DNA of 64,000 nt from Sinisalibacter aestuarii (lineage in GTDB: Bacteria > Pseudomonadota > Alphaproteobacteria > Rhodobacterales > Rhodobacteraceae): positions 1 through 64,000 of the forward strand of contig NZ_BROH01000003.1 of the NCBI RefSeq assembly GCF_027923545.1, read 5' to 3'. The position numbers and the translations under genes are program-made. This document shows positions 26,980 to 34,796 of the stretch, in pieces; within the stretch, counting starts at the first letter, position 1, and every line of letters starts with the position of its first letter. The notes below the pieces were generated by a model. It was given only the letters and a program-made list of their open reading frames with translations, searched no databases and was not told the origin of the DNA.

Positions 26980-29900
26980 ATGACGACAGAGCGGGAGGAA
27001 TTCGGAACCACGGCGCCGGGCGAAGGGCTCGGCCTTGCGGGGCGTCTGGCGAAGGCGTTCATCAATTCGCCGCTCTCGCCGCTCTTGCTGCTGGCCTGCC
27101 TTGGCCTCGGCATCATGGGGCTGATCCTCACCCCCCGGCAGGAAGACCCGCAGATCTCGGTGCCGATGGTCGATGTGTTCTTCTCCTATCCCGGCATTTC
27201 CGCCGAACAGGTGGCGGCGCTGGCGACCGATCCGCTTGAGCGGCTGATGAGCGAGATCCCCGGCGTCGAACACGTCTATTCCATCTCCGAACGCAACGGC
27301 GCGATGGTGACCGTGCAGTTCGAGGTGGGCGAGGAGATGGGCGACAGCCTCGTCAAGCTCAACGACAAGATCCAGTCCAATCTCGACCGTATCCCGCCCG
27401 GCGTGAGCCAGCCGCTGATCAAGCCCAAGGGCGTTGACGATGTGCCGGTGGTGACGCTCACCCTGTGGAGCCACGATGTCGACGAGGGCGCGCTGCGGGC
27501 GCTCGGCCTCGATGTGATGCAACGGCTGAAGGAAGTGCCCAATACCGCGCAGAGCTTCGTGGTCGGCGGCCGGTCCGACGCGATCAAGGTGGAAGTGTTC
27601 CCCGAGCGGCTTGCAGGCTTCGGCATCGGCCTCGACGAGATTGCCCAGACCATCCGGGCGGCCAATTCCGAGCGCGGGGTCGGCATGGTCGAGGCCGGGC
27701 AAAGCTCCTTCGCGCTCTATACCGGCTCGTTCCTGCGCAGCGCCCGAGACATCGAAAACCTGATGATCGGCGTGAGCCAGGGCCAGCCCACCTATATCCG
27801 CGACGTGGCGCTGGTGACCCAGGGAACCGACGATGCCTCGTCGATGGTGAGCTACTATACCGGCCCCGCCTATGGCGATCACGCCGAGGGCGAGGCCGCC
27901 CATGCCGGGCCGGTCGCCCCGCTCGGCGCCCCCGCCGTGACCATCGCCGTGGCCAAGAAATCGGGCGCCAACGGTGTGACCGTGGCCAATGCGGTGCTGG
28001 CCTATGTGGATCGGCTGCAGGGCAACCTGATCCCCGACAATGTGCATGTGGAAATCACCCGCAATTACGGCGAAACGGCCAATGAAAAGGTCAACGAGCT
28101 GATCTTCAAGCTCTTCGTCGTCACCGGGGCCGTCACCCTGCTGATCTGGTTCGCGCTGGGGATGCGCGCGGCAGGCGTGGTGCTGGTGGTGATCCCGATC
28201 GTGATCCTCGTCACCGTCTTCTCGGCCTGGCTGCTGGGCTACACGATCGACCGGGTGTCGCTGTTTGCGCTGATCTTCTCCATCGGCATCCTCGTGGACG
28301 ATGCCATCGTCGTGGTGGAAAACATCTACCGGCGCTGGCTCGAAGAGGGGCAATGCACCGAGGGCTGTTCGGTCGACGCGGTGCGCGAAGTGGGCAACCC
28401 GACGATCCTCGCCACCCTCACGGTGATCGCCGCGCTGCTGCCGATGGGCTTCGTGCGTGGGATGATGGGCCCCTATATGGAGCCGATCCCGGCGCTCGGC
28501 TCGGTGGCGATGCTGTTCTCGCTTTTCGCCGCCTTCATCTTCACGCCCTGGCTGGCGCAGCGCATCCGCCCGCCGATGCATCTGCTGGAGAAGTCGCAGG
28601 CCAAGGAGCACAGGCAGAGCCTCGCGCTCAACCGCTTCTACGTGCGCCTGCTGGTGCCGCTGATCACCCGCAGGCCGGTGGGCTGGGGCTTCGCCATCGG
28701 CCTCGTGGCGGTGTTCTTCCTGTCGCTCTTCCTGTTCTCGGCCCAGGCGGTGACGGTGAAGATGCTGCCCAAGGACAACAAGCCGGAATACAACGTCACG
28801 CTCAACATGCCCGAGGGCACGCCCCTGCCGGTGACCGCCAATGTGGTCGGCGCGCTGTCGGAGAGGCTTCTGACGATCCCCGAAGTGACGGCGCTGCAAA
28901 GCTATGTCGGCACCGCGTCGCCCTTCAATTTCAACGGCCTGGTGCGCCATTCCTACATGCGGGACAAACCCTGGCAGGCCGATATCCAGATCCAGCTTCT
29001 GCCCAAGCACCACCGCGACCGCTCGTCGGAAGAGCTGGCGGCGATGACCCGCGAGATGCTCACGCCGGTGGCGCGCGAGCTGGGCGCGCGCATCGAAGTG
29101 GTCGAGATGCCGCCGGGGCCGCCGGTGATGCAGACGATGGTGGCCGAAATCTACGGCCCCGATGACACCACCCGCCGCCAGGCCGCCGCCGATATCCGCG
29201 CGCTGTTCGAGCAGGCCGAGATCACCGTCGATGTCGACAGCTATTTGCAGGACCCGTACACCTCGTGGCGCTTCGTGGTCGACCGCGAGAAGGCAAGCCG
29301 CCGCGGCGTGTCGGTCGAGACGATCAACCGCCAGCTTGAAATGGTGATGGGCGGCTTCCGGCTGGGCGATGTGAAGAACGAGCGCGCCGTCGAGCCGATG
29401 TTCATCTACCTGCAGATGCCGCTGGCGCTGCGCGGCCAGTTCGGGCGGCTCGGGCAATTGCCGGTGCCCTCGACCACGGGCGCGATGATCCCGCTCACCG
29501 AGCTTGGCCATTTCGAGCAGTTCCAGCTTGACGATCCGGTTTACCACAAGGATCTGCGGGCGGTGGAATACGTGACCGGCGAGGTCGCGGGCAAGCTGGG
29601 CGCGCCGATCTACGCGATCTTCGAGCTGGAAGACATGCTCGACAGCTATGTCGCGCCCGATGGCGTGCGGGTCGACACCAACTATATCGGCCCGCCGGAA
29701 GACAGCCTGTCGTCCGGTCTCGAATGGACCGGGGAATGGACCGTTACCTACGAGACCTTCCGCGATATGGGGCTGGCCTTCGGCGTCGCGCTGATCCTGA
29801 TCTATATCCTCGTGGTCTGGGAATTCGGCAATTTCACGCTGCCCGCCATCGTCATGGCGCCGATCCCGCTGACGCTGATCGGCATCGTGCCGGGGCACTG

Positions 29901-30825
29901 GCTGTTCGGCGCCTCGTTCACCGCCACCTCGATGATCGGGTTCATCGCATTGGCGGGGATCATCGTGCGCAACTCGATCCTGCTCGTCGATTTCTCGCTC
30001 CACGCGGTCGAGGGCGGAATGCGGGTGCAGGATGCGGTGATCTATTCCTGCCAGACCCGGACGCGGCCCATCATCATCACCGCGCTGGCGCTGATCGCAG
30101 GCTCCTCGGTGATCCTGTCGGACCCGATCTTTCAGGGCATGGCCATTTCGCTGATGTTCGGCGGGCTGGTCTCGACGCTGCTCACGCTGGTGGTGATCCC
30201 GCTCGGTTGCGTGAGCTTCCGCAAATCCCTGCTCGCCGCCTGCGATATGCCGCTGCCCGCGAGCGTCACCGATGAGGGGCCGGGCTATGGTGTGATGTCA
30301 CCGGCTGCTGGTCCGGATGCGGCGGTGGCGGCGGCGCGGGCCGAACGGCGTGCCGGCGGCGGCATTGCGCGCACGGCTTCGGCGGCGGCCTCGGCCACGG
30401 CGCGGGGCCTGTCGCGGCTGGCCTCCGGGCTGGGCAGGATGGCGGACCGGCATGGGGATACCTCCGGGACAGTGGCGCAGGCCGCGCCGGCTCCGGTCAC
30501 CCCGGCACCGGCTGAGCCGGCGAAAGCGGCGGCGGTGCCCAATGCTACGGTGACTGCGCCGTCCGACACCGCCCCGGCGCAGGAGGCCAAGCCCAAGCGC
30601 GCGGCGAAACCCAAGGCGGCGGCCAAACCGGCAAAGGCGCAAGCGGCGGCCAAGCCGAAACCGGCGGCCAAGCCGAAGGCGGCCGCCAAACCGAAAGCGC
30701 CCGCGAAACCGAAAACCAGCACGAAACCCGCCGCGCCGGCAAAGCCGAAACGGGCCAGGCCCGCGACGCCGGGCGCGCGGCGGGGCATCCGGCTCAAGGG
30801 CATGGAGGATGGCGGCGATGAATAG
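26980..30825 (+). CDS. RND-family efflux permease with Lys/Ala/Pro-rich C-terminal tail
   Basis: A 1281-residue inner-membrane pump. About twelve membrane segments and two large periplasmic loops match AcrB-type permeases; signatures include SPLLLLACLGLGIMGL, the docking region and the TM4 motif FSIGILVDDAIVVVENI, with the paired Asp for proton transfer. Typical RND proteins end soon after the last span (about residue 1090). This one continues for about 190 residues with alternating KPKAAAKPK and PAKPK units, predicted to be cytoplasmic and strongly basic. The next gene overlaps its end by 8 bases. Confidence 0.92.
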   Translation: MTTEREEFGTTAPGEGLGLAGRLAKAFINSPLSPLLLLACLGLGIMGLILTPRQEDPQISVPMVDVFFSYPGISAEQVAALATDPLERLMSEIPGVEHVYSISERNGAMVTVQFEVGEEMGDSLVKLNDKIQSNLDRIPPGVSQPLIKPKGVDDVPVVTLTLWSHDVDEGALRALGLDVMQRLKEVPNTAQSFVVGGRSDAIKVEVFPERLAGFGIGLDEIAQTIRAANSERGVGMVEAGQSSFALYTGSFLRSARDIENLMIGVSQGQPTYIRDVALVTQGTDDASSMVSYYTGPAYGDHAEGEAAHAGPVAPLGAPAVTIAVAKKSGANGVTVANAVLAYVDRLQGNLIPDNVHVEITRNYGETANEKVNELIFKLFVVTGAVTLLIWFALGMRAAGVVLVVIPIVILVTVFSAWLLGYTIDRVSLFALIFSIGILVDDAIVVVENIYRRWLEEGQCTEGCSVDAVREVGNPTILATLTVIAALLPMGFVRGMMGPYMEPIPALGSVAMLFSLFAAFIFTPWLAQRIRPPMHLLEKSQAKEHRQSLALNRFYVRLLVPLITRRPVGWGFAIGLVAVFFLSLFLFSAQAVTVKMLPKDNKPEYNVTLNMPEGTPLPVTANVVGALSERLLTIPEVTALQSYVGTASPFNFNGLVRHSYMRDKPWQADIQIQLLPKHHRDRSSEELAAMTREMLTPVARELGARIEVVEMPPGPPVMQTMVAEIYGPDDTTRRQAAADIRALFEQAEITVDVDSYLQDPYTSWRFVVDREKASRRGVSVETINRQLEMVMGGFRLGDVKNERAVEPMFIYLQMPLALRGQFGRLGQLPVPSTTGAMIPLTELGHFEQFQLDDPVYHKDLRAVEYVTGEVAGKLGAPIYAIFELEDMLDSYVAPDGVRVDTNYIGPPEDSLSSGLEWTGEWTVTYETFRDMGLAFGVALILIYILVVWEFGNFTLPAIVMAPIPLTLIGIVPGHWLFGASFTATSMIGFIALAGIIVRNSILLVDFSLHAVEGGMRVQDAVIYSCQTRTRPIIITALALIAGSSVILSDPIFQGMAISLMFGGLVSTLLTLVVIPLGCVSFRKSLLAACDMPLPASVTDEGPGYGVMSPAAGPDAAVAAARAERRAGGGIARTASAAASATARGLSRLASGLGRMADRHGDTSGTVAQAAPAPVTPAPAEPAKAAAVPNATVTAPSDTAPAQEAKPKRAAKPKAAAKPAKAQAAAKPKPAAKPKAAAKPKAPAKPKTSTKPAAPAKPKRARPATPGARRGIRLKGMEDGGDE
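30590..30770 (+). repeat. Degenerate tandem repeat encoding K-P-K-A-A units
   Basis: Within the 3' end of the permease gene, short units built around aag/aaa-ccg-aag-gcg-gcg recur many times, encoding the basic tail. Unit length varies between about 9 and 18 bases. The arrangement resembles histone H1-like C-terminal domains and could vary in length between strains. Confidence 0.6.
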
Positions 30826-31342
30826 GGCGTATCCGGCAATCGCATTGGCGCTGGCGCTCGGTCTGACCGCGCCGGCGGCGGGGCAGGGGCAGGCGGGCTT
30901 TCCGCCGATCCCGGGGCCGTTCATGCCCGCCCCCGGTGCGCCGGGCATGGGGCCGGTGCCATTCGGCGCGCCGGGCTATGCCGCCGCGCCGGTGCGCCCG
31001 ATGTTCCAGCCGCCGGCAAATGCGATGCGGCTGCCCTATTGGATGCAGCAGGCTCCGGGAGGGCAGCCGGTGGCGGTGCCCGAGGGTATGGGTGGCGCGA
31101 CCGGCGAGAGCGTGGCCACCGGCTTTGGCCAGGCCACGGCGTCGGGCGCCTTGCCGACCTATCCGGCGCAGCCGGCCGCGCCCGGTTACGGCGCGGCAGC
31201 CCCGGCGCCGCCCGGCATGGCGCCGCCGCAGGGCTGGGTCTTTGGCGCACCGCCGGGTTGGAACAATGCACCCTATGTGCCGCAACCGGGCTGGGGCGGC
31301 GGCTGGGGCGGCGTGCAGCCCGGCGGCCCGGGCCGGAACTGA
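30818..31342 (+). CDS. Exported Pro/Gly/Ala-rich protein of unknown function
   Basis: A 174-residue protein from ATG 30818 (GGAGG 9 bases upstream). Signal peptide AIALALALGLTAPAAGQGQ. The mature part is dominated by Pro, Gly and Ala with few charged residues; it includes MRLPYWMQQAPGGQPVAV and ends in a Gly/Trp-rich stretch (GWGGGWGGVQPGG). It lacks catalytic motifs and looks structural. It shares composition with the next two gene products. Its start overlaps the permease stop. Confidence 0.75.
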   Translation: MNRAYPAIALALALGLTAPAAGQGQAGFPPIPGPFMPAPGAPGMGPVPFGAPGYAAAPVRPMFQPPANAMRLPYWMQQAPGGQPVAVPEGMGGATGESVATGFGQATASGALPTYPAQPAAPGYGAAAPAPPGMAPPQGWVFGAPPGWNNAPYVPQPGWGGGWGGVQPGGPGRN

Positions 31343-31356
31343 GGAGGAGAGGCGCG

Positions 31357-31983
31357 ATGCGACGGATATCGGATTGGCGGATGCCGGCAGGACGGGGGCG
31401 TGGCCCGGCGCTGGCCTGTGCCACGGTGCTGTGCCTTTCCGGCGCCGCCGGAGCGCAGACCGCCAATCCGTGGACACCTCCGGGCGCAGCGCCCGAGGCG
31501 CAATATCCCGGCGCGGCGGCTGGTGCCCAGCCCACATGGGCAGGGCAGGCCCCCGCGGCCAGCCGCTACGCGCCCGCCGATCTCGATGCGCGGCTTTCGG
31601 GCGCGGTGCGGGCCGCGCCAGTGCCGCCCGCGCCTGCGGCACCCGGCTATGTGCCGGGGCAATTGCAGGCGCCGAGCGCGGTGCCGCAGGCCGTGGCGCC
31701 GCAGGTGATGATGCCGCAGGCGGCACTGCCCTACACCGCGCTGCCGGGGCAGGCCGGGGTTCTGGGCTATGCGCCGGTCACCCCGGTGGTGCCGGGCGTC
31801 GCGACCTATCCCGGCGCGCTGCCCTATGGCGCGGGGATCGGGGCCTGGCCGGGCTATGGCGCAGGACTGCCCTATTATGGCGCGGGCGGCTGGCCCGGCG
31901 CGGGATATGGCGGCGGCTGGCCCGGCTCCGGCTGGGGCGGCGGCTGGCCGATGACAGGATTTTCGCCCTTCGGATTCTGGTGA
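31357..31983 (+). CDS. Exported Pro/Ala/Gly-rich structural-type protein
   Basis: A 208-residue protein with GAGGAGGAG before ATG 31357. The N-terminus has a basic run then LACATVLCLSGAAGAQ, a signal peptide. The middle is Pro/Ala-rich with PADLDARLSGAVRAAP as the only ordered-looking piece, and the last 60 residues are Gly/Tyr/Trp-rich (GAGLPYYGAGGWPGAGYGGG) ending FSPFGFW. No enzymatic motif. It appears to be a second member of the same low-complexity group in this operon. Confidence 0.75.
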   Translation: MRRISDWRMPAGRGRGPALACATVLCLSGAAGAQTANPWTPPGAAPEAQYPGAAAGAQPTWAGQAPAASRYAPADLDARLSGAVRAAPVPPAPAAPGYVPGQLQAPSAVPQAVAPQVMMPQAALPYTALPGQAGVLGYAPVTPVVPGVATYPGALPYGAGIGAWPGYGAGLPYYGAGGWPGAGYGGGWPGSGWGGGWPMTGFSPFGFW

Positions 31984-31998
31984 AAACGGGGTGGAGAC

Positions 31999-32017
31999 CC
32001 TCTTCCGACGGAAGAGG
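31999..32017 (+). promoter_or_regulatory. Hairpin in the leader of the sulfur-globule-like gene
   Basis: CCTCTTCC (31999-32006) and GGAAGAGG (32010-32017) form a perfect 8-bp stem with a 3-base loop, 78 bases before the start of the Gly/Trp-rich gene. There is no T-run. It may stabilise the transcript 3' end of the upstream gene or allow higher expression of the downstream gene through processing. Confidence 0.5.
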
Positions 32018-32094
32018 ACATACGGTGAATGGGTGCACGTCCCGGCGCCCGGGATCCGCGAGGAGGACGGGACAGAACTTGGGAGACTATTATT

Positions 32095-32607
32095 ATGCGT
32101 AAAGCACTTGTTACGGTTGCCCTCGCCGCCGGTCTGGCGGGTGGGCTCGCGGCTTCGGCCGAAGCTCAGGGCTGGGGTTATCCCGGCTATGGTTATGGCG
32201 CGCCCGGTTACGGGCCGGGCTATGGCGGTTGGGGGCCCGGCTGGGGCAACAACTGGGGTGGTCCGGGCTGGGGTGGCCCCGGCTGGGGCAATAACTGGAT
32301 GCCCTGGAACAATGGTTGGAACAACGGCTGGGGCAACAACTGGGGCCCGTTCAACAGCGACGGTTCCGGTAACGGCTCGTTCAACTTCGGCTTCTCCGGC
32401 AATGCCGAGGGCGCCGGGCGCGGCCAGGGCTACGGCAGCGGCTATGGCAGCGGCTACAACGCCCCCTATGGCTACTACCCCAACTACGGTGCGCCCGGCA
32501 TGATGCCGCCGGGCATGATGCCGAACCCCGATGGCACGATGCCGGCGGCGCCGGGCGATGCCGGTGGCGAGCCGCAGGCCCCGACCGCCGAGGGCGACGG
32601 CAACTGA
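32095..32607 (+). CDS. Sulfur-globule-protein-like Gly/Trp/Tyr/Asn-rich exported protein
   Basis: A 170-residue protein. Signal peptide RKALVTVALAAGLAGGLAAS ending AEAQ. The mature part is built of repeats such as GYGAPGYGPGYGG and PGWGNNW, very rich in Gly, Tyr, Trp and Asn, then a Ser/Gly region and a MMPPGMMP segment. Composition, signal peptide and repeats resemble the sulfur globule envelope proteins (SgpA/B/C) of purple sulfur bacteria, but low-complexity similarity can mislead. GGGAG lies 9 bases upstream. Its 111-base leader is the largest gap so far in the operon. Confidence 0.65.
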   Translation: MRKALVTVALAAGLAGGLAASAEAQGWGYPGYGYGAPGYGPGYGGWGPGWGNNWGGPGWGGPGWGNNWMPWNNGWNNGWGNNWGPFNSDGSGNGSFNFGFSGNAEGAGRGQGYGSGYGSGYNAPYGYYPNYGAPGMMPPGMMPNPDGTMPAAPGDAGGEPQAPTAEGDGN

Positions 32608-32693
32608 TCGCCGGAGCCAGTATACCGGCCTGTTCCCGCGACATGCGGGGGCAGGCCGCCCCCTGACAGATTTTCTGCAAACGGAGGCCCCCC

Positions 32694-33500
32694 ATGCGCC
32701 TGCGCCGCAATCCGACTGCCCGCCCCGCCATTGCGCGCGTATCTGCACGCCGCTGGCGAAGGCGCGCGCTGGCCGGGCTGGCGGCGGTCATGTTGCCCGC
32801 CCTTGCCCTCGCGCAATCCGCGCCGCCGGCCTATTCCGCCGATGCGGTCTACCGCGCGCCGGATGGCAGCCAGAGCACCGGCCGCGTCATCAAATCCGGG
32901 CCCGACATGCGGCTGGAATTCATCCAGGGCGACCGCCCGGTGGTGCAGATCATCCGCCGCGCCGTGGGCGTGATGTATGTGCTCGATCCGGCGAGCCAGA
33001 GCTATTACGAGATGCGCGGCACGCCCGAACCCGACGTGAACGAAACCGCCTATGCGCCGCCCTGCGATCAGGCCGCGCAGGCCGGGGCCTGCAGCTTCAT
33101 CGGCACCGAGACCACCTCCGGCATCACCGCCGAAATCTGGGAGATGGGCCAGCCCGGGCAGGCGATCCGCATCCTCTGGGATGGCGCGCGCAAACGGGCG
33201 CTCCGGCAGGAATTTCCCGACGGATCGGTCATGGCGATGCGCTTCGAGGCGATGGAGGAGATCGCCGGGCGTCAGGTCGAGCATTGGTCGATCACCGTTA
33301 CCGGCGCGGGGCAGGCCCCGATGGGCGGCCATTGGTATTACGATCCCGAATTGCGCGTCGAACTGCGTGAAGAGCTGCCCTCGGGCGAGCTGCGCAGCCT
33401 TGAGCATATCGCCGTCGGCGCTGTCGATCCGGCGCTGTTCACTGTGCCGGCGGGCTGGTCTCAGATCGCCCCGCCGCAGGCCGCGCCCTCGGGCAACTGA
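32694..33500 (+). CDS. Exported DUF4412-like protein
   Basis: A 268-residue protein. The N-terminus is strongly basic (RRNPTARPAIARVSARRWRR) before a hydrophobic segment and cleavage site ALAQS, a twin-Arg-like or plain Sec signal. The mature part (YSADAVYRAPDGSQSTGRVIKSGPDMRLEF and MYVLDPASQSYYEMRG) looks like DUF4412/LolA-like beta-sheet proteins that bind lipids or act in the envelope. Two Cys (DQAAQAGACS region) may pair. ACGGAGG precedes the ATG. Confidence 0.7.
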   Translation: MRLRRNPTARPAIARVSARRWRRRALAGLAAVMLPALALAQSAPPAYSADAVYRAPDGSQSTGRVIKSGPDMRLEFIQGDRPVVQIIRRAVGVMYVLDPASQSYYEMRGTPEPDVNETAYAPPCDQAAQAGACSFIGTETTSGITAEIWEMGQPGQAIRILWDGARKRALRQEFPDGSVMAMRFEAMEEIAGRQVEHWSITVTGAGQAPMGGHWYYDPELRVELREELPSGELRSLEHIAVGAVDPALFTVPAGWSQIAPPQAAPSGN

Positions 33501-33515
33501 CGAAAGGGGTGGGGG

Positions 33516-34127
33516 ATGCTGACGCTGATTGCCAATTTCAAGGGCGGCACCGGCAAGAGCACGGTGGTGTTCAACCTCGCCGTCTGGTGCCTGATGAACG
33601 GGCGCGAGGTGCAGGTCTACGATCTCGATCCGCAGCGCACGGTGACCGATACCGCCGATATCCGCGCCGAGATGGGCTATGAGCCGGGCTTTGGCGTGGC
33701 GCATGAGCTGCCCGCCCGTGCCCCGCGCGGCGAAGGGCTGATTGATGTCGGCCTGTCCGATACCGGGGCGATGCGCGCCGCCGTGCGCGCGGCGGGGCGG
33801 ATCGTGATCCCGGTATCTCCCTCGCAGGCCGATATCTGGGCCACCCAGCATTTTCTCGAAATCATCGGCGAGGAGCGCAAGGGCAAGCGCAAACCCGAGG
33901 TGCTCGCCTTCGTCAACCGCGCCGACCCGCATCCGCGCTCGCGCGAAAACGCCGAGACCTATGCCGCCTTCAAACTGCTGCCGGGCGTGACGGCGCTGAA
34001 GCCGCGCCTTGTCCAGCGGCTCGCCTTCCGCCGTTCGTTTTCCGAGGGTCTGGCGGCGTTCGAGCTGGAGCCGGGCGGCAAGGCGGCGAAGGAACTCGAC
34101 GCGCTCGCCCGCGCGATCTTTACGTAA
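33516..34127 (+). CDS. Short ParA/MinD-type ATPase
   Basis: A 203-residue P-loop ATPase. The deviant Walker A KGGTGKST (residues 9-16) with the signature first lysine marks the ParA/MinD group, and DLDPQ follows near residue 37. It lacks a DNA-binding N-terminus and any ParB partner nearby. Short orphan ParA proteins often position protein complexes, chemoreceptor arrays or organelles on membrane or nucleoid. It lies 15 bases after the DUF4412-like gene and 25 bases before the TPR protein. Confidence 0.9.
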   Translation: MLTLIANFKGGTGKSTVVFNLAVWCLMNGREVQVYDLDPQRTVTDTADIRAEMGYEPGFGVAHELPARAPRGEGLIDVGLSDTGAMRAAVRAAGRIVIPVSPSQADIWATQHFLEIIGEERKGKRKPEVLAFVNRADPHPRSRENAETYAAFKLLPGVTALKPRLVQRLAFRRSFSEGLAAFELEPGGKAAKELDALARAIFT

Positions 34128-34152
34128 CCCCGGTCGGGGAAGGAGTGTTGCC

Positions 34153-34788
34153 GTGATTGGTCCGATCCTGCGCCTTGTTGTGACCTACCTCGTGCTGATC
34201 GCCGCCGTGGTGGCGGTGTTCAACCGCGACAGGCTGGGGGCTGTGTTCGGCGGCGATGACGCGCCGCCGGTCGCCGTCGCCCCGACAGCCCCCGCGCCGG
34301 CGCCAGAGCCGGCCCAGCCCGCGCCGGTGACCGAGGCCCCGGCGCAAGCACCTGTGCCGCAAGAGCCGGTCTACGGCTCCGATCTGCAGATGCCGAGCGC
34401 CGCGCCCGCGCCGCAGGCCGCTGCACCGCAAGCGGCGGCTGAGCCGTCGCCAATGCAAGCGCCCGCCGCGCCCGCCACCGATGCCGCCGTGGCCGGCGCG
34501 ATCAACGCCGCCCGGCAAGCCTATTGGTCGGGCGATATCGAGGGCGCGCGGGCGCAGATGCAGGCGCTCGCCGCCGCCCATCCCGAGAGTATCGAGATCG
34601 CGGGCGAATTGGGCAACCTGCACTTCGCGCTGCAGGATTACCCCGCCGCCGCCGAGGCCTGGCACCGCGCCGGGCTGTTGATGATCGGGGCCGGGCAGGG
34701 GCCGCGGCTGATGAGCCTGCTGCCGGGGCTGCGGTCGATTGACCCGGACAAGGCGGCGGATCTCGCCGCGCGGTTGCAGGGGCGGTAG
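34153..34788 (+). CDS. Membrane-anchored Pro/Ala-rich protein with TPR-like C-terminus
   Basis: A 211-residue protein with a GTG start (AGGAG 7 bases upstream). One N-terminal membrane span (ILRLVVTYLVLIAAVVAVF), then an Ala/Pro/Gln-rich linker of about 90 residues, then a helical region (AARQAYWSGDIEGARAQMQAL, NLHFALQDYPAAAEAWHRAG) that fits two or three TPR-like repeats. It is probably a scaffold for partner binding in the cytoplasm or periplasm; orientation cannot be decided from sequence alone. Confidence 0.75.
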   Translation: MIGPILRLVVTYLVLIAAVVAVFNRDRLGAVFGGDDAPPVAVAPTAPAPAPEPAQPAPVTEAPAQAPVPQEPVYGSDLQMPSAAPAPQAAAPQAAAEPSPMQAPAAPATDAAVAGAINAARQAYWSGDIEGARAQMQALAAAHPESIEIAGELGNLHFALQDYPAAAEAWHRAGLLMIGAGQGPRLMSLLPGLRSIDPDKAADLAARLQGR

Positions 34789-34796
34789 GATCGGCC

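Noticed and set aside
26662-30003. A 1113-codon frame antisense to the RND permease
   Set aside because: His/Arg/Asp-rich composition without motifs; the permease on the plus strand has clear family signatures.
31273-32748. A 491-codon antisense frame across the Gly-rich genes
   Set aside because: Composition is the complement of Gly/Pro repeats; signal peptides and ribosome binding sites exist only on the plus strand.
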